Positions 7,555 through 13,938 of a DNA stretch of 21,183 nucleotides are shown here, piece by piece (the first letter of the stretch is position 1; every line of letters begins with the position of its first letter). The position numbers and the translations under genes were made by a program. The notes beneath the pieces were generated by a model. The model was not told the origin of the DNA and did not search any database. It saw only the letters and a list, made by a program, of their open reading frames with translations. This DNA is from Sulfurospirillum sp964466465. Its GTDB lineage: Bacteria; Campylobacterota; Campylobacteria; Campylobacterales; Sulfurospirillaceae. Location: contig CAYXNJ010000043.1 in the NCBI GenBank assembly GCA_964466465.1, forward strand, positions 1 through 21,183. Direction: 5' to 3'.

Positions 7555-8273
7555 GCGATACTGAGATTTTATTGGATGATGCGCTTTTACTCGTAGAGCA
7601 AAATTTCTATTTTTTACATATGGGTGAGTTTTTAGGCAAGCTTTCCAAAACAGAAGATTTGGCGGATAGAAGCCTTTTTGTGGTCAAAAAATACGAAAAT
7701 GATAAAGCATATTACTTTAATGCAGAGATCATTCAAGAGCTTTTAGCGAATGCTCGTCAAACCAATAAAGAGGAGATTTCTCTTTTTGAGTATTTTGTTG
7801 AGTTTAACGCTTTTCGTGGTATTTGTATGGCGATGGTAGAGAGCCTTCGTTTTGATAGCCCTTTTAAAATTTTTATGCAAAAGCTTTTTGGAGAGCAGTA
7901 TGAGAATTTTTTTGACATCGTCTCGTTTGTACGCAATGTCCTCTCCCACAACATTCACTCTGAAATTCGACTCAGCGAAAAAGATTTTGATGGAACGCTT
8001 AAGCGCATTCGCCGTATGGGACGAAAAGCAGATATGAGCTTTGCGTTTCAGTACTCACTTAACCTTCCAGAGCTAGGCGCTCCTAATGATGCGTATATCT
8101 TTACGTGCAAAATTGATTTTGAAAAGCTTGAAGAGGGAATGCCTTTTTTAGAGATTCTCTCAATGTGGGATCTTTTGATGCTCAGTGAACTCTGTTTTAA
8201 TTTGGTGATGACCTATAGAATGAAAGAAGAAAAAGCATTAAGAGAGGAAGAGGAAGAAATGTGGGCAGAGTGA
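7551..8273 (+). CDS. Unrecognised 240-residue helical protein coupled to the molybdoenzyme
   Basis: I do not recognise this family. The start is ATG 7551, because its ATGA overlaps the upstream stop and GGAAAAGG lies 4-11 bases before it. The frame is open upstream, but that stretch is inside the oxidoreductase gene. The protein is predicted mostly helical, with no signal peptide or membrane segment. It is rich in Phe, Leu and Glu and ends in an acidic helix (EEKALREEEEEMWAE). Near residues 123-134 it has DIVSFVRNVLSHNI, which fits the Rx4-6H pattern and hydrophobic context of HEPN-type helical domains. That match is short and may be chance. Given the tight coupling and size, a dedicated maturation chaperone playing the role of TorD/NarJ proteins is another possibility, though I see no clear TorD signature. 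Confidence 0.7.
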   Translation: MSDTEILLDDALLLVEQNFYFLHMGEFLGKLSKTEDLADRSLFVVKKYENDKAYYFNAEIIQELLANARQTNKEEISLFEYFVEFNAFRGICMAMVESLRFDSPFKIFMQKLFGEQYENFFDIVSFVRNVLSHNIHSEIRLSEKDFDGTLKRIRRMGRKADMSFAFQYSLNLPELGAPNDAYIFTCKIDFEKLEEGMPFLEILSMWDLLMLSELCFNLVMTYRMKEEKALREEEEEMWAE

Positions 8274-8283
8274 CGTCATTTAA

Positions 8284-8317
8284 AAGCGTTCTAATCTAGA
8301 ACGCTTAATACGTTTTT
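8284..8317. terminator. Hairpin after the 240-residue protein gene
   Basis: AAGCGTTCTA (8284-8293) and TAGAACGCTT (8297-8306) form a perfect 10-base stem with a 3-base loop, 10 bases after the stop at 8273. A T run (8313-8317) follows six bases later rather than at once. It is therefore a plausible but not ideal terminator for the plus-strand unit. On the minus strand the stem is followed by only a few T. Confidence 0.6.
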
Positions 8318-8428
8318 AAAGCAAAGCTTTAAAAGACTACGCTAACGCTGAGTTCACTTCGGCAGTGTGCCCGCGTGCATTTTGCACTTTAGAGTTCTTG
8401 CAAACCTTAGTTCGCAAGAACTCTAGTC
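8314..8428. repeat. Hairpin-dense intergenic element between convergent genes
   Basis: Several inverted repeats are packed together. TTTTAAAGC (8314-8322) pairs with GCTTTAAAA (8326-8334). CACT (8355-8358) pairs with AGTG (8364-8367). GTGCA (8375-8379) pairs with TGCAC (8383-8387). TAGAGTTCTTGC (8390-8401) pairs with GCAAGAACTCTA (8414-8425), a perfect 12-base stem with a 12-base loop. GACTA (8335-8339) and TAGTC (8424-8428) could close the whole. The core (about 8335-8380) is clearly more GC-rich than other spacers here. No open reading frame makes sense. The last hairpin begins 8 bases past the PII gene stop on the minus strand but has no U tract, so it may stabilise or end that mRNA. The ensemble looks like a dispersed intergenic repeat; this is inference. 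Confidence 0.5.
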
Positions 8429-8433
8429 ATTGT

Positions 8434-8772
8434 CTAAACAGCTTCGTTATCAAGCTCACCTGTACGAATTCGAACACTTTTCTCGATGTTGGAAACAAAG
8501 ATCTTTCCATCACCGATTTTACCAGTGCGCGCACTTTTAACGATAACGTCGATGACTTTGTCAACGAGTTCGTCAACAACAACCACTTCGATTTTAATTT
8601 TTGGCAAGAAGTCAACGACATACTCTGCACCTCTGTAAAGTTCTGAGTGTCCTTGTTGTCTTCCATACCCTTTTACTTCGCTCACTGTCATACCTGTGAT
8701 GTCTAGTTCTGCAAGAGCATCTTTGACATCTTCAAGTTTGAATGGTTTGATAATTGATTCAATTTTTTTCAT
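8434..8772 (-). CDS. PII nitrogen regulatory protein (GlnK/GlnB)
   Basis: A 112-residue PII signal protein that senses ATP/ADP and 2-oxoglutarate and, when next to amtB, normally gates the ammonium channel. The T-loop sequence GRQQGHSELYRGAEY places the conserved Tyr51, the uridylylation site of proteobacterial PII proteins. Also present are the N-terminal MKKIESIIKPFKLEDVKDAL, the B-loop TGKIGDGKIFV (ATP binding) and VRIRTGE near the end. Length is exactly that of the family. It follows amtB by 12 bases with Shine-Dalgarno AAGGA (8780-8784 region), so the two are one operon. The order amtB then PII is the reverse of the common glnK-amtB arrangement. The context favours a GlnK role, but GlnB and GlnK cannot be separated by sequence alone. 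Confidence 0.95.
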   Translation of the reverse strand: MKKIESIIKPFKLEDVKDALAELDITGMTVSEVKGYGRQQGHSELYRGAEYVVDFLPKIKIEVVVVDELVDKVIDVIVKSARTGKIGDGKIFVSNIEKSVRIRTGELDNEAV

Positions 8773-8784
8773 TTTAGATCCTTA

Positions 8785-10110
8785 TTATCTTAAGTTGAAG
8801 GCTTTTTCGCCGTGTTCTACTTCATCCAAACCTTGTGATTCCGCATCTGCACTTACTCTTCCACCACCTGTTAGGATAGAAGCAATTTTAAAGACGATAG
8901 CTGAAGCAATCGCTGTATAGATGATAGTCACTACAACACCTTCAATTTGAATCATCACTTGCTCTGCGTTACCATAAAGTAAACCCGTTCCTAGCTCATT
9001 AACTTCTGGGTTTGCAAAGATACCTGTTGCAATTGCACCCCAAATACCAGCAACACCATGGATACCAAAAGCATCTAAAGAGTCATCGTATTTAAGCGCT
9101 TTTTTCAAGCCGTTTACACCGTAGAATGCTACGATACCAGCGACTGCACCGATGATGAGTGAAGCACCTGTGTCAACAAAACCTGCTGCTGGTGTAATCG
9201 CAACAAGACCAGCTACGATACCAGAAGCGATACCAAGAAGTGTAAACTTTTTGTAAGTGATATACTCAATTGTCATCCAAGCAAGCGCTGCAATTGCTGC
9301 TGCTGTGTTGGTTACAAGGAATGCACTTGCTGCAATACCATCTGCACCTAATTCACTACCAGCGTTAAATCCGAACCAACCAAACCATAACATACTCGCA
9401 CCAAGAACGGTGAGTGTTACAGATGAAGGGAACATTGCTTTACCGTAATCTGCACGTTTACCTAACATCAGTGCTACTACCAAACCAGCAACACCCGCGT
9501 TGATATGAACAACTGTACCACCCGCAAAATCAAGAACACCTAATTTTGAGAGGAATCCGCCACCCCATACCCAGTGAGCAATAGGAGCATAGACTGCGAT
9601 AATCCACATCGCTGCAAAAACGATCCATGTTGAAAACTTCAACCTCTCAATAACAGCACCACTCGCAAGCGCTACCGTAATGCCCGCAAAGGTCATTTGG
9701 AATGCCACAAAAAGCAATACAGGAATGCTACCTGTTGCCCAAAGGTCTGTTACCTTAATACCACTTAGGAAGAGGCTATCAAAACCGATGATACCGCCGA
9801 TATCTGTACCAAACGCTAAGGTATAACCTGCTACAACCCATACAACGGCTGCAACAACATAACCCATAACACTCATTGCAATGGTGTTGAGTAAGTTTTT
9901 AGAGCGAGACATCCCGCCATAAAAGAGCGCTAAACCTGCTGGTGTCATCAGCATAACTAAAGCAGTTGCTGTTAAAACCCATGCAGTGTTTCCCACGTCA
10001 AGGGTTAATACCTTTTCAGCAGCCTCTGCCGCTTCTGTCGCTGCTTCTTCTGCAGCCCACAATGCTGATACAGGCAACAATGTTGCAAGAGAGAGTAGTT
10101 TACTTCTCAT
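8785..10110 (-). CDS. amtB: Ammonium transporter AmtB
   Basis: A 441-residue ammonium channel of the Amt/MEP/Rh family. An N-terminal signal-like segment (residues 1-20, ending SALWA) is followed by an Ala/Glu-rich spacer (EEAATEAAEAAE) and then about 11 membrane helices. Hallmarks are LALFYGGMSRSKNLLNT, FQMTFAGITVALASGAVIER and GGTVVHINAGVAGLV (first pore His). WFGWFGFNAGSEL and FGIHGVAGIWGAI (second pore His) follow. The cytoplasmic tail that contacts PII is present. A near-perfect Shine-Dalgarno (AGGAGG, 10116-10121) precedes the ATG. The PII gene follows directly, and the promoter region contains palindromic operator-like sequence. Expression is presumably induced by nitrogen limitation, but I see no sigma-54 site. 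Confidence 0.97.
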   Translation of the reverse strand: MRSKLLSLATLLPVSALWAAEEAATEAAEAAEKVLTLDVGNTAWVLTATALVMLMTPAGLALFYGGMSRSKNLLNTIAMSVMGYVVAAVVWVVAGYTLAFGTDIGGIIGFDSLFLSGIKVTDLWATGSIPVLLFVAFQMTFAGITVALASGAVIERLKFSTWIVFAAMWIIAVYAPIAHWVWGGGFLSKLGVLDFAGGTVVHINAGVAGLVVALMLGKRADYGKAMFPSSVTLTVLGASMLWFGWFGFNAGSELGADGIAASAFLVTNTAAAIAALAWMTIEYITYKKFTLLGIASGIVAGLVAITPAAGFVDTGASLIIGAVAGIVAFYGVNGLKKALKYDDSLDAFGIHGVAGIWGAIATGIFANPEVNELGTGLLYGNAEQVMIQIEGVVVTIIYTAIASAIVFKIASILTGGGRVSADAESQGLDEVEHGEKAFNLR

Positions 10111-10140
10111 GAATTCCTCCTAAAATGTTGAACTGATGAA

Positions 10141-10196
10141 ATTGTATCACTTAGTGGATTTTAATCTATGCAGATTGCTGATTAAAATTTAATCAG
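10141..10196 (-). promoter_or_regulatory. amtB promoter with palindromic operator-like sites
   Basis: On the minus strand TGATACAAT is an extended -10 box (TACAAT complements 10141-10146), about 30 bases before amtB. Just upstream of it are two related palindromic stretches. One is GATTTTAATC (around 10157-10166). The other is a perfect 9-base inverted repeat, CTGATTAAA (10178-10186) with TTTAATCAG (10188-10196), centred on one base. Their position at and above -35 suits an activator or repressor site. The regulator is unknown and the function is inferred. Confidence 0.5.
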
Positions 10197-10241
10197 TTTA
10201 AAAAAAGAGTGAAATTTTCTTCAAACATTTAACAACAAGCT

Positions 10242-10267
10242 ATAATACCATCCAAAATTCATAGAGG
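10242..10267 (+). promoter_or_regulatory. Promoter -10 and ribosome binding site of the sulfatase-fold gene
   Basis: A perfect TATAAT lies at 10242-10247, preceded by T-rich sequence. The Shine-Dalgarno AGAGG (10263-10267) lies 13 bases before the ATG at 10281. The promoter diverges from that of amtB, with the palindrome at 10178-10196 between them. Confidence 0.55.
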
Positions 10268-10280
10268 ATTCAAAACAACA

Positions 10281-12221
10281 ATGAATAACATGTTATGGTT
10301 ATCCGCAGGACTCTTTTTACTCGCCTTATTTACCTCTAAAAATCGCACACGAACACGCAAAAGCGCACTGATTGGTGCTGGGTCTATTTTCATTTATATG
10401 ATACTCAGCGCTTTTTATATTGTTTCCAACTATTTTACAGGAGAGGGTATCAATGATGCCGTCATCTTTCACCTTCGTTATGGACTTGATGGCTCAGGCT
10501 TTGGTGATTATTATTTAATCATAGCAATAGGTGTTGGGCTTTTTATCGCAAGTTTAGCACTTTCTATTTTTTACTATCGCTTGGTTAAAAATGATGTCTT
10601 TGAGCATCATCAAAAGCTGAAGCATACGCTTTCTATAGTCGCTTTAACTTTATCGCTTCTTTTACATCCAAGTATTCGATTTTTAGGAGAGAGTGGGCTT
10701 AAAGCCCTTGGTGTCGAAAATCCACTGAGTCTTCAATACAGCTTTAGTGATTATTACCAAGACCCTTCATTAACACCTATGAGTGAAGAACATCCTAATA
10801 TCGTCTATATTTTCGCCGAAAGTTTTGAAGATACTTACTTTGATGAGAAGATTTTCCCTTCTCTTGTCAAAGAGTTACGACCTATTAGAGAGCAAAGCAT
10901 CTCCTTTACAGAGATTAAACAAGCATTGGGTACAAGTTGGACGATTGCGGGGATGACAGCCGTGCAGTGTGGTATTCCTTTAGTCACACCATCCACCAAC
11001 TCCCATTCTCCACAGGGAAACTCAATGTCTAAAATGAGTACATTTTATTCTGGTGCGGTGTGTATGAGCGATATGCTCCATAAAGAGGGCTATAAGCTTA
11101 TCTATCGCAGTGGCTCACCTTTGGAGTTTGCAGGTGTGGATAAGCTGTATAAAACCCATCAATTTGATGATGTGAAAGGCATTAAAGAGCTTAAGCCCTT
11201 ACTTCAAAATCCAGGCTATCAAACGCCTTGGGGATTGTACGATGATACACTGTTGGAGATTTCGTTCAATGATTTTAAAAAGTACTCCAAAAGCAAACAG
11301 AAATTTGCGATGTTCCTCTCTACGATGGATACCCATCATCCTTATGGACACGTTTCAAAGAGTTGTAAAACACAGCAGTACAAAGATGGTAGCAACTCTA
11401 TGCTCAATGCCGTTGCATGTTCCGATGAGCTTATCGCTAAGTTTATTAGACAAATACAAGATTCACCGTATGGCAAAAATACGATTATCGTTGTAGGCTC
11501 TGATCACCTTGCGATGCACAATATGGCAATAGATGAGCTGATGAAAGGGGAGCGTCGTAATCAATTTATGATTATTGACCCAAGAGCTACTGGTGGGAAA
11601 AAAGTCGAAAAAGTTGGTACCACACTTGATATTGGAGCAACACTGTTACCATTTTTAGGCTATGACGCAAAACTTGGACTCGGTCGTAATCTTTTGGGGG
11701 ACGAAGATTCCTTAGAAGCTTCATTGAGTCATTTTGATGCGATTTTAAGTGCGTGGTCAAAAGAGATCAGTCGATTTTGGGAATTTCCTAAAATTGAACA
11801 TGACTTAATCCTCGATACCACAAAAAACAATCTGAAAATTGGTACAACCTTGTATAAATTTCCTATCTTACTTCGTTTGAGTGATAATTTAGAAGTGAGC
11901 CCCTTCTTTGAAGTCAAGCTCAAATTTTTTGAAACGGCGAAATTGTACGGGTATTTGCATGACTATCATGCGGATGATGCCTTTTTATGGATAGACAAAT
12001 GCTCCCGCATTGCTTCTTTAGAGTCCGATAATAACGTAAGTGCTAAAGGCACTAAATTCTGTTACGCCTTGGGAAAACTTGGTGGTGACATTACGATTGA
12101 TACATTAAAAAGTGAGAAAAAACTCACCCTTGATGTACTCAATCAAACGCTGATACTGCCGTATGAAGATGAAAAAGCAGTACGAAGAAGAGAGGGGTTA
12201 ACCACCATTAAAGAGAAGTAG
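10281..12221 (+). CDS. Membrane sulfatase-fold transferase, OpgB/LtaS family
   Basis: A 646-residue protein with about four N-terminal membrane helices (near 4-18, 28-50, 75-98, 113-130) and a large periplasmic sulfatase-fold domain. Active-site features are visible: FAESFEDTY (Glu180, metal), the block GTSWTIAGMTAVQCGIPL with nucleophile candidate Thr221, TMDTHHPYG, and VGSDHLAMHN (Asp408/His409, metal). The WTIAGMTAVQCG block most resembles phosphoglycerol transferase I (OpgB/MdoB), which moves phosphoglycerol from phosphatidylglycerol onto periplasmic glucans. Lipoteichoic acid synthases and phosphoethanolamine transferases share the fold. A C-terminal part (about 500-646) follows the catalytic core and is less recognisable. 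The acceptor is unknown; a periplasmic oligosaccharide or surface glycan is plausible. It stands alone, divergent from amtB. Confidence 0.82.
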   Translation: MNNMLWLSAGLFLLALFTSKNRTRTRKSALIGAGSIFIYMILSAFYIVSNYFTGEGINDAVIFHLRYGLDGSGFGDYYLIIAIGVGLFIASLALSIFYYRLVKNDVFEHHQKLKHTLSIVALTLSLLLHPSIRFLGESGLKALGVENPLSLQYSFSDYYQDPSLTPMSEEHPNIVYIFAESFEDTYFDEKIFPSLVKELRPIREQSISFTEIKQALGTSWTIAGMTAVQCGIPLVTPSTNSHSPQGNSMSKMSTFYSGAVCMSDMLHKEGYKLIYRSGSPLEFAGVDKLYKTHQFDDVKGIKELKPLLQNPGYQTPWGLYDDTLLEISFNDFKKYSKSKQKFAMFLSTMDTHHPYGHVSKSCKTQQYKDGSNSMLNAVACSDELIAKFIRQIQDSPYGKNTIIVVGSDHLAMHNMAIDELMKGERRNQFMIIDPRATGGKKVEKVGTTLDIGATLLPFLGYDAKLGLGRNLLGDEDSLEASLSHFDAILSAWSKEISRFWEFPKIEHDLILDTTKNNLKIGTTLYKFPILLRLSDNLEVSPFFEVKLKFFETAKLYGYLHDYHADDAFLWIDKCSRIASLESDNNVSAKGTKFCYALGKLGGDITIDTLKSEKKLTLDVLNQTLILPYEDEKAVRRREGLTTIKEK

Positions 12222-12238
12222 TTCTACTTCTCTTTTTT
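12211..12238. terminator. Shared bidirectional terminator containing both stop codons
   Basis: AAGAGAAGTAG (12211-12221) and CTACTTCTCTT (12224-12234) are perfectly complementary over 11 bases. Effectively they form a 10-base stem with a 4-base GTTC loop, with T through 12238 on the plus strand. The plus-strand TAG (12219-12221) and the minus-strand TAG (12224-12226) both lie inside the stem. The minus-strand tail has only three T, so termination is probably stronger for the plus-strand gene. Confidence 0.85.
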
Positions 12239-13099
12239 GAAGAAACGTTCCCCATAAAGATTAATGATGAGTCCTGAGACGATTAAAAAAGCGGCGATAA
12301 GCTTCCAACTTGGAAGCGCCTCACCTACTAAAAGAGCCGAAGAAGAGAAGCCAAAAACAGGGACTAACAGTGTAAAAGGCGCTACAGTTGTGGCAGGATA
12401 ACGACTGAGTAAAAAACTCCAAATGGCAAAGCCAAAGAGTGTCACAGGATAGACCAAATACGCGATAGAGCCAATACTTAGCCATGAAAGATGGCTAAAC
12501 GTTTCAACTTTCCAATAATCAACTTCCAATACAAACGAAAGCCCCAATAAAAAAGGAAGGGAGAGTAAACTTCCCCATACCACAAGACTAAGCATATCAA
12601 CTTTACCAATCTGTTTTGAAAAAAGATTGCCCATTGCCCATGAGAGCGCTGCTCCTTCTACGAGTAGTAAGCCTAGTAAATTAACATCGCCTCCTGTGTG
12701 AAAGCCCACAAACACAATGCCCGAAAAAGCGACTGTTGCACCGACTATTTTAGATAAACTCATTTTCTCTTTGAGAAAAACAACCGCTAAAATAGCTGTA
12801 AAAAAGACTTGCGTTTGAAGACTGAGCGATGCAATACCAGAGCTTACACCAACATACATACCTGAAAAAAGAAGCGAAAAATCAAGTACAAACATGGTTA
12901 AAGAGTAATAAAAAAGCATTTTCCATGAGGTGTTTTGAGGGCGCTTAAGAAAAAAGACCGCAGGAAAAGCGGCAAAAAAGAAACGTAAAAAGGTGAGCAT
13001 CAAAGGGGGTATCTCTTTAAGGGCTACTTGAATGACCACAAAATTAATCCCCCAAATAGCCACGACACTGAGGGCAAGTACAATATATTTAAAAGGCAT
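12224..13099 (-). CDS. EamA-family (DMT) transporter, likely O-acetylserine/cysteine exporter
   Basis: A 291-residue inner-membrane protein with ten predicted helices in two EamA repeats of the drug/metabolite transporter superfamily. It resembles E. coli EamA closely in recognisable blocks: the start WGINFVVIQVALKEIPPLML, then LRFFFAAFPAVFFLKRP, SSGIASLSLQTQVFFTAIL, ALSWAMGNLFSKQIGK, MLSLVVWGSLLSL, and near the end VAPFTLLVPVFGFSSSALLVGE. E. coli EamA exports O-acetylserine and cysteine; transfer of that substrate to this protein is inference. It lies 12 bases (or fewer) behind the LysE-type gene with AAGAGAA as ribosome binding site, so the two exporters form an operon. Confidence 0.85.
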   Translation of the reverse strand: MPFKYIVLALSVVAIWGINFVVIQVALKEIPPLMLTFLRFFFAAFPAVFFLKRPQNTSWKMLFYYSLTMFVLDFSLLFSGMYVGVSSGIASLSLQTQVFFTAILAVVFLKEKMSLSKIVGATVAFSGIVFVGFHTGGDVNLLGLLLVEGAALSWAMGNLFSKQIGKVDMLSLVVWGSLLSLPFLLGLSFVLEVDYWKVETFSHLSWLSIGSIAYLVYPVTLFGFAIWSFLLSRYPATTVAPFTLLVPVFGFSSSALLVGEALPSWKLIAAFLIVSGLIINLYGERFFKKEK

Positions 13100-13111
13100 T
13101 AAAAGATTCTC

Positions 13112-13732
13112 TTAACGATTGTTGATGGCAAGTTTGATGCCAAAAGCGATAAGCGCAATGCCAGCTAAACGCGTAGCGATTTTTCGTGCAAATGGAAATG
13201 CTTTGAGCTTTAGTGCAACACTATTACCAAGAAAAACTAGTAGTGCTTGATAGATAAGGCTTATCAGACTGACATGCACTATCATTGCGACAAGCGTCAC
13301 TCTTGAAGCATCGGGGCGTAAAAAAAGTGGGAAAAATGCGACAAAGAAAAGCATGACTTTGGGATTGGTGATGCTGACGAAAAATGCCTGTTTAAAATAG
13401 ACCATGGCAGGTTTTTTGGGTTCAGCTTTTTCTGTATCAGGCGCAATTTTTGTACGTAACAGTCCCACTCCTAACCAACATAAATAGGCTGCGCCAAAGT
13501 ACTGAAGAAGTTCAAACAGAAGAGGGTTTTGTTGCATAATGGCAGCAAGTCCTGCAAGCGCTGCTATCATAAAGACAAAATCACCCAAGAGTGTTCCAAA
13601 TACGGCTCCAAGTCCTGCTTGAATGCCATTGCGTGCAGTTGCATTTAAAATAGCAATCGTTCCAGCTCCTGGGATAAGTTGAAACAGTAAAATGGCTCCG
13701 ATAAAGCTGTAATAGTTCTGAATATCAAACAT
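13112..13732 (-). CDS. LysE/RhtB-family amino-acid exporter
   Basis: About 206 residues with six predicted membrane helices, the size and layout of the LysE/RhtB efflux family. Family blocks seen are LLFQLIPGAGTIAILNATARNGIQAG (a PGAG variant of the usual PGP), FGTLLGDFVFM, GAAYLCWLGVGLLR and FFVSITNPKVMLFFVAFFPLF. I chose the second ATG (13730-13732). The Shine-Dalgarno AAAAAAGG is seven bases before it but only one base before the in-frame ATG at 13736-13738. The alternative start adds two residues. Members export amino acids such as threonine, homoserine, leucine or lysine; the substrate here cannot be read from the sequence. It heads a two-gene operon with the EamA-type exporter. Confidence 0.88.
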   Translation of the reverse strand: MFDIQNYYSFIGAILLFQLIPGAGTIAILNATARNGIQAGLGAVFGTLLGDFVFMIAALAGLAAIMQQNPLLFELLQYFGAAYLCWLGVGLLRTKIAPDTEKAEPKKPAMVYFKQAFFVSITNPKVMLFFVAFFPLFLRPDASRVTLVAMIVHVSLISLIYQALLVFLGNSVALKLKAFPFARKIATRLAGIALIAFGIKLAINNR

Positions 13733-13737
13733 TTTCA

Positions 13738-13785
13738 TGCCTTTTTTAAATTTGGGGTCATTATACTACGATTTAAAAAAAGGCA
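13738..13785 (-). promoter_or_regulatory. lysE-type promoter flanked by a long inverted repeat
   Basis: TATAAT on the minus strand (complement of 13760-13765) is a clear -10 box about 28 bases before the start. It sits between TGCCTTTTTTAAAT (13738-13751) and ATTTAAAAAAAGGCA (13771-13785). These are inverted copies over 14 bases with one extra A. One arm covers the start region and the other the -35 zone. The repeats are seen; operator function is inferred. Confidence 0.45.
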
Positions 13786-13824
13786 TTGCCTACATTTAGT
13801 CCTTTTTTTGTCATACATTTTTCT

Positions 13825-13853
13825 TATAATGAACAAATAAAGCATGACTTTAT
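13825..13853 (+). promoter_or_regulatory. MCP gene promoter -10 and adjacent palindrome
   Basis: A perfect TATAAT lies at 13825-13830 after a T-rich stretch. Just downstream ATAAAG (13837-13842) and CTTTAT (13848-13853) form a 6-base inverted repeat with a 5-base spacer, at or just after the expected transcription start. The leader to the ATG at 13939 would be about 100 bases. The Shine-Dalgarno is AAGGGGAAG (about 13927-13935). There is no obvious flagellar sigma-28 site. Confidence 0.45.
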
Positions 13854-13938
13854 GAAGAATGCCATAGAATGTTAGCGCTATAAAAAAGGCGTTTTAAGTC
13901 TGATCTCATCGATACTATTACGGGGCAAGGGGAAGTAC

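Noticed and set aside
7434..8273. Longer 279-residue version of the unknown protein beginning inside the molybdoenzyme gene
   Set aside because: It would overlap the upstream gene by 120 bases. ATG 7551 has a Shine-Dalgarno and the common ATGA overlap.
8365..8646. Plus-strand open frame opposite the PII gene
   Set aside because: It is a mirror of the well-conserved PII coding region with no recognisable protein content.
13736..13738. First ATG of the LysE-type gene
   Set aside because: The Shine-Dalgarno is only one base away from it; the second ATG, two codons later, has ideal spacing.
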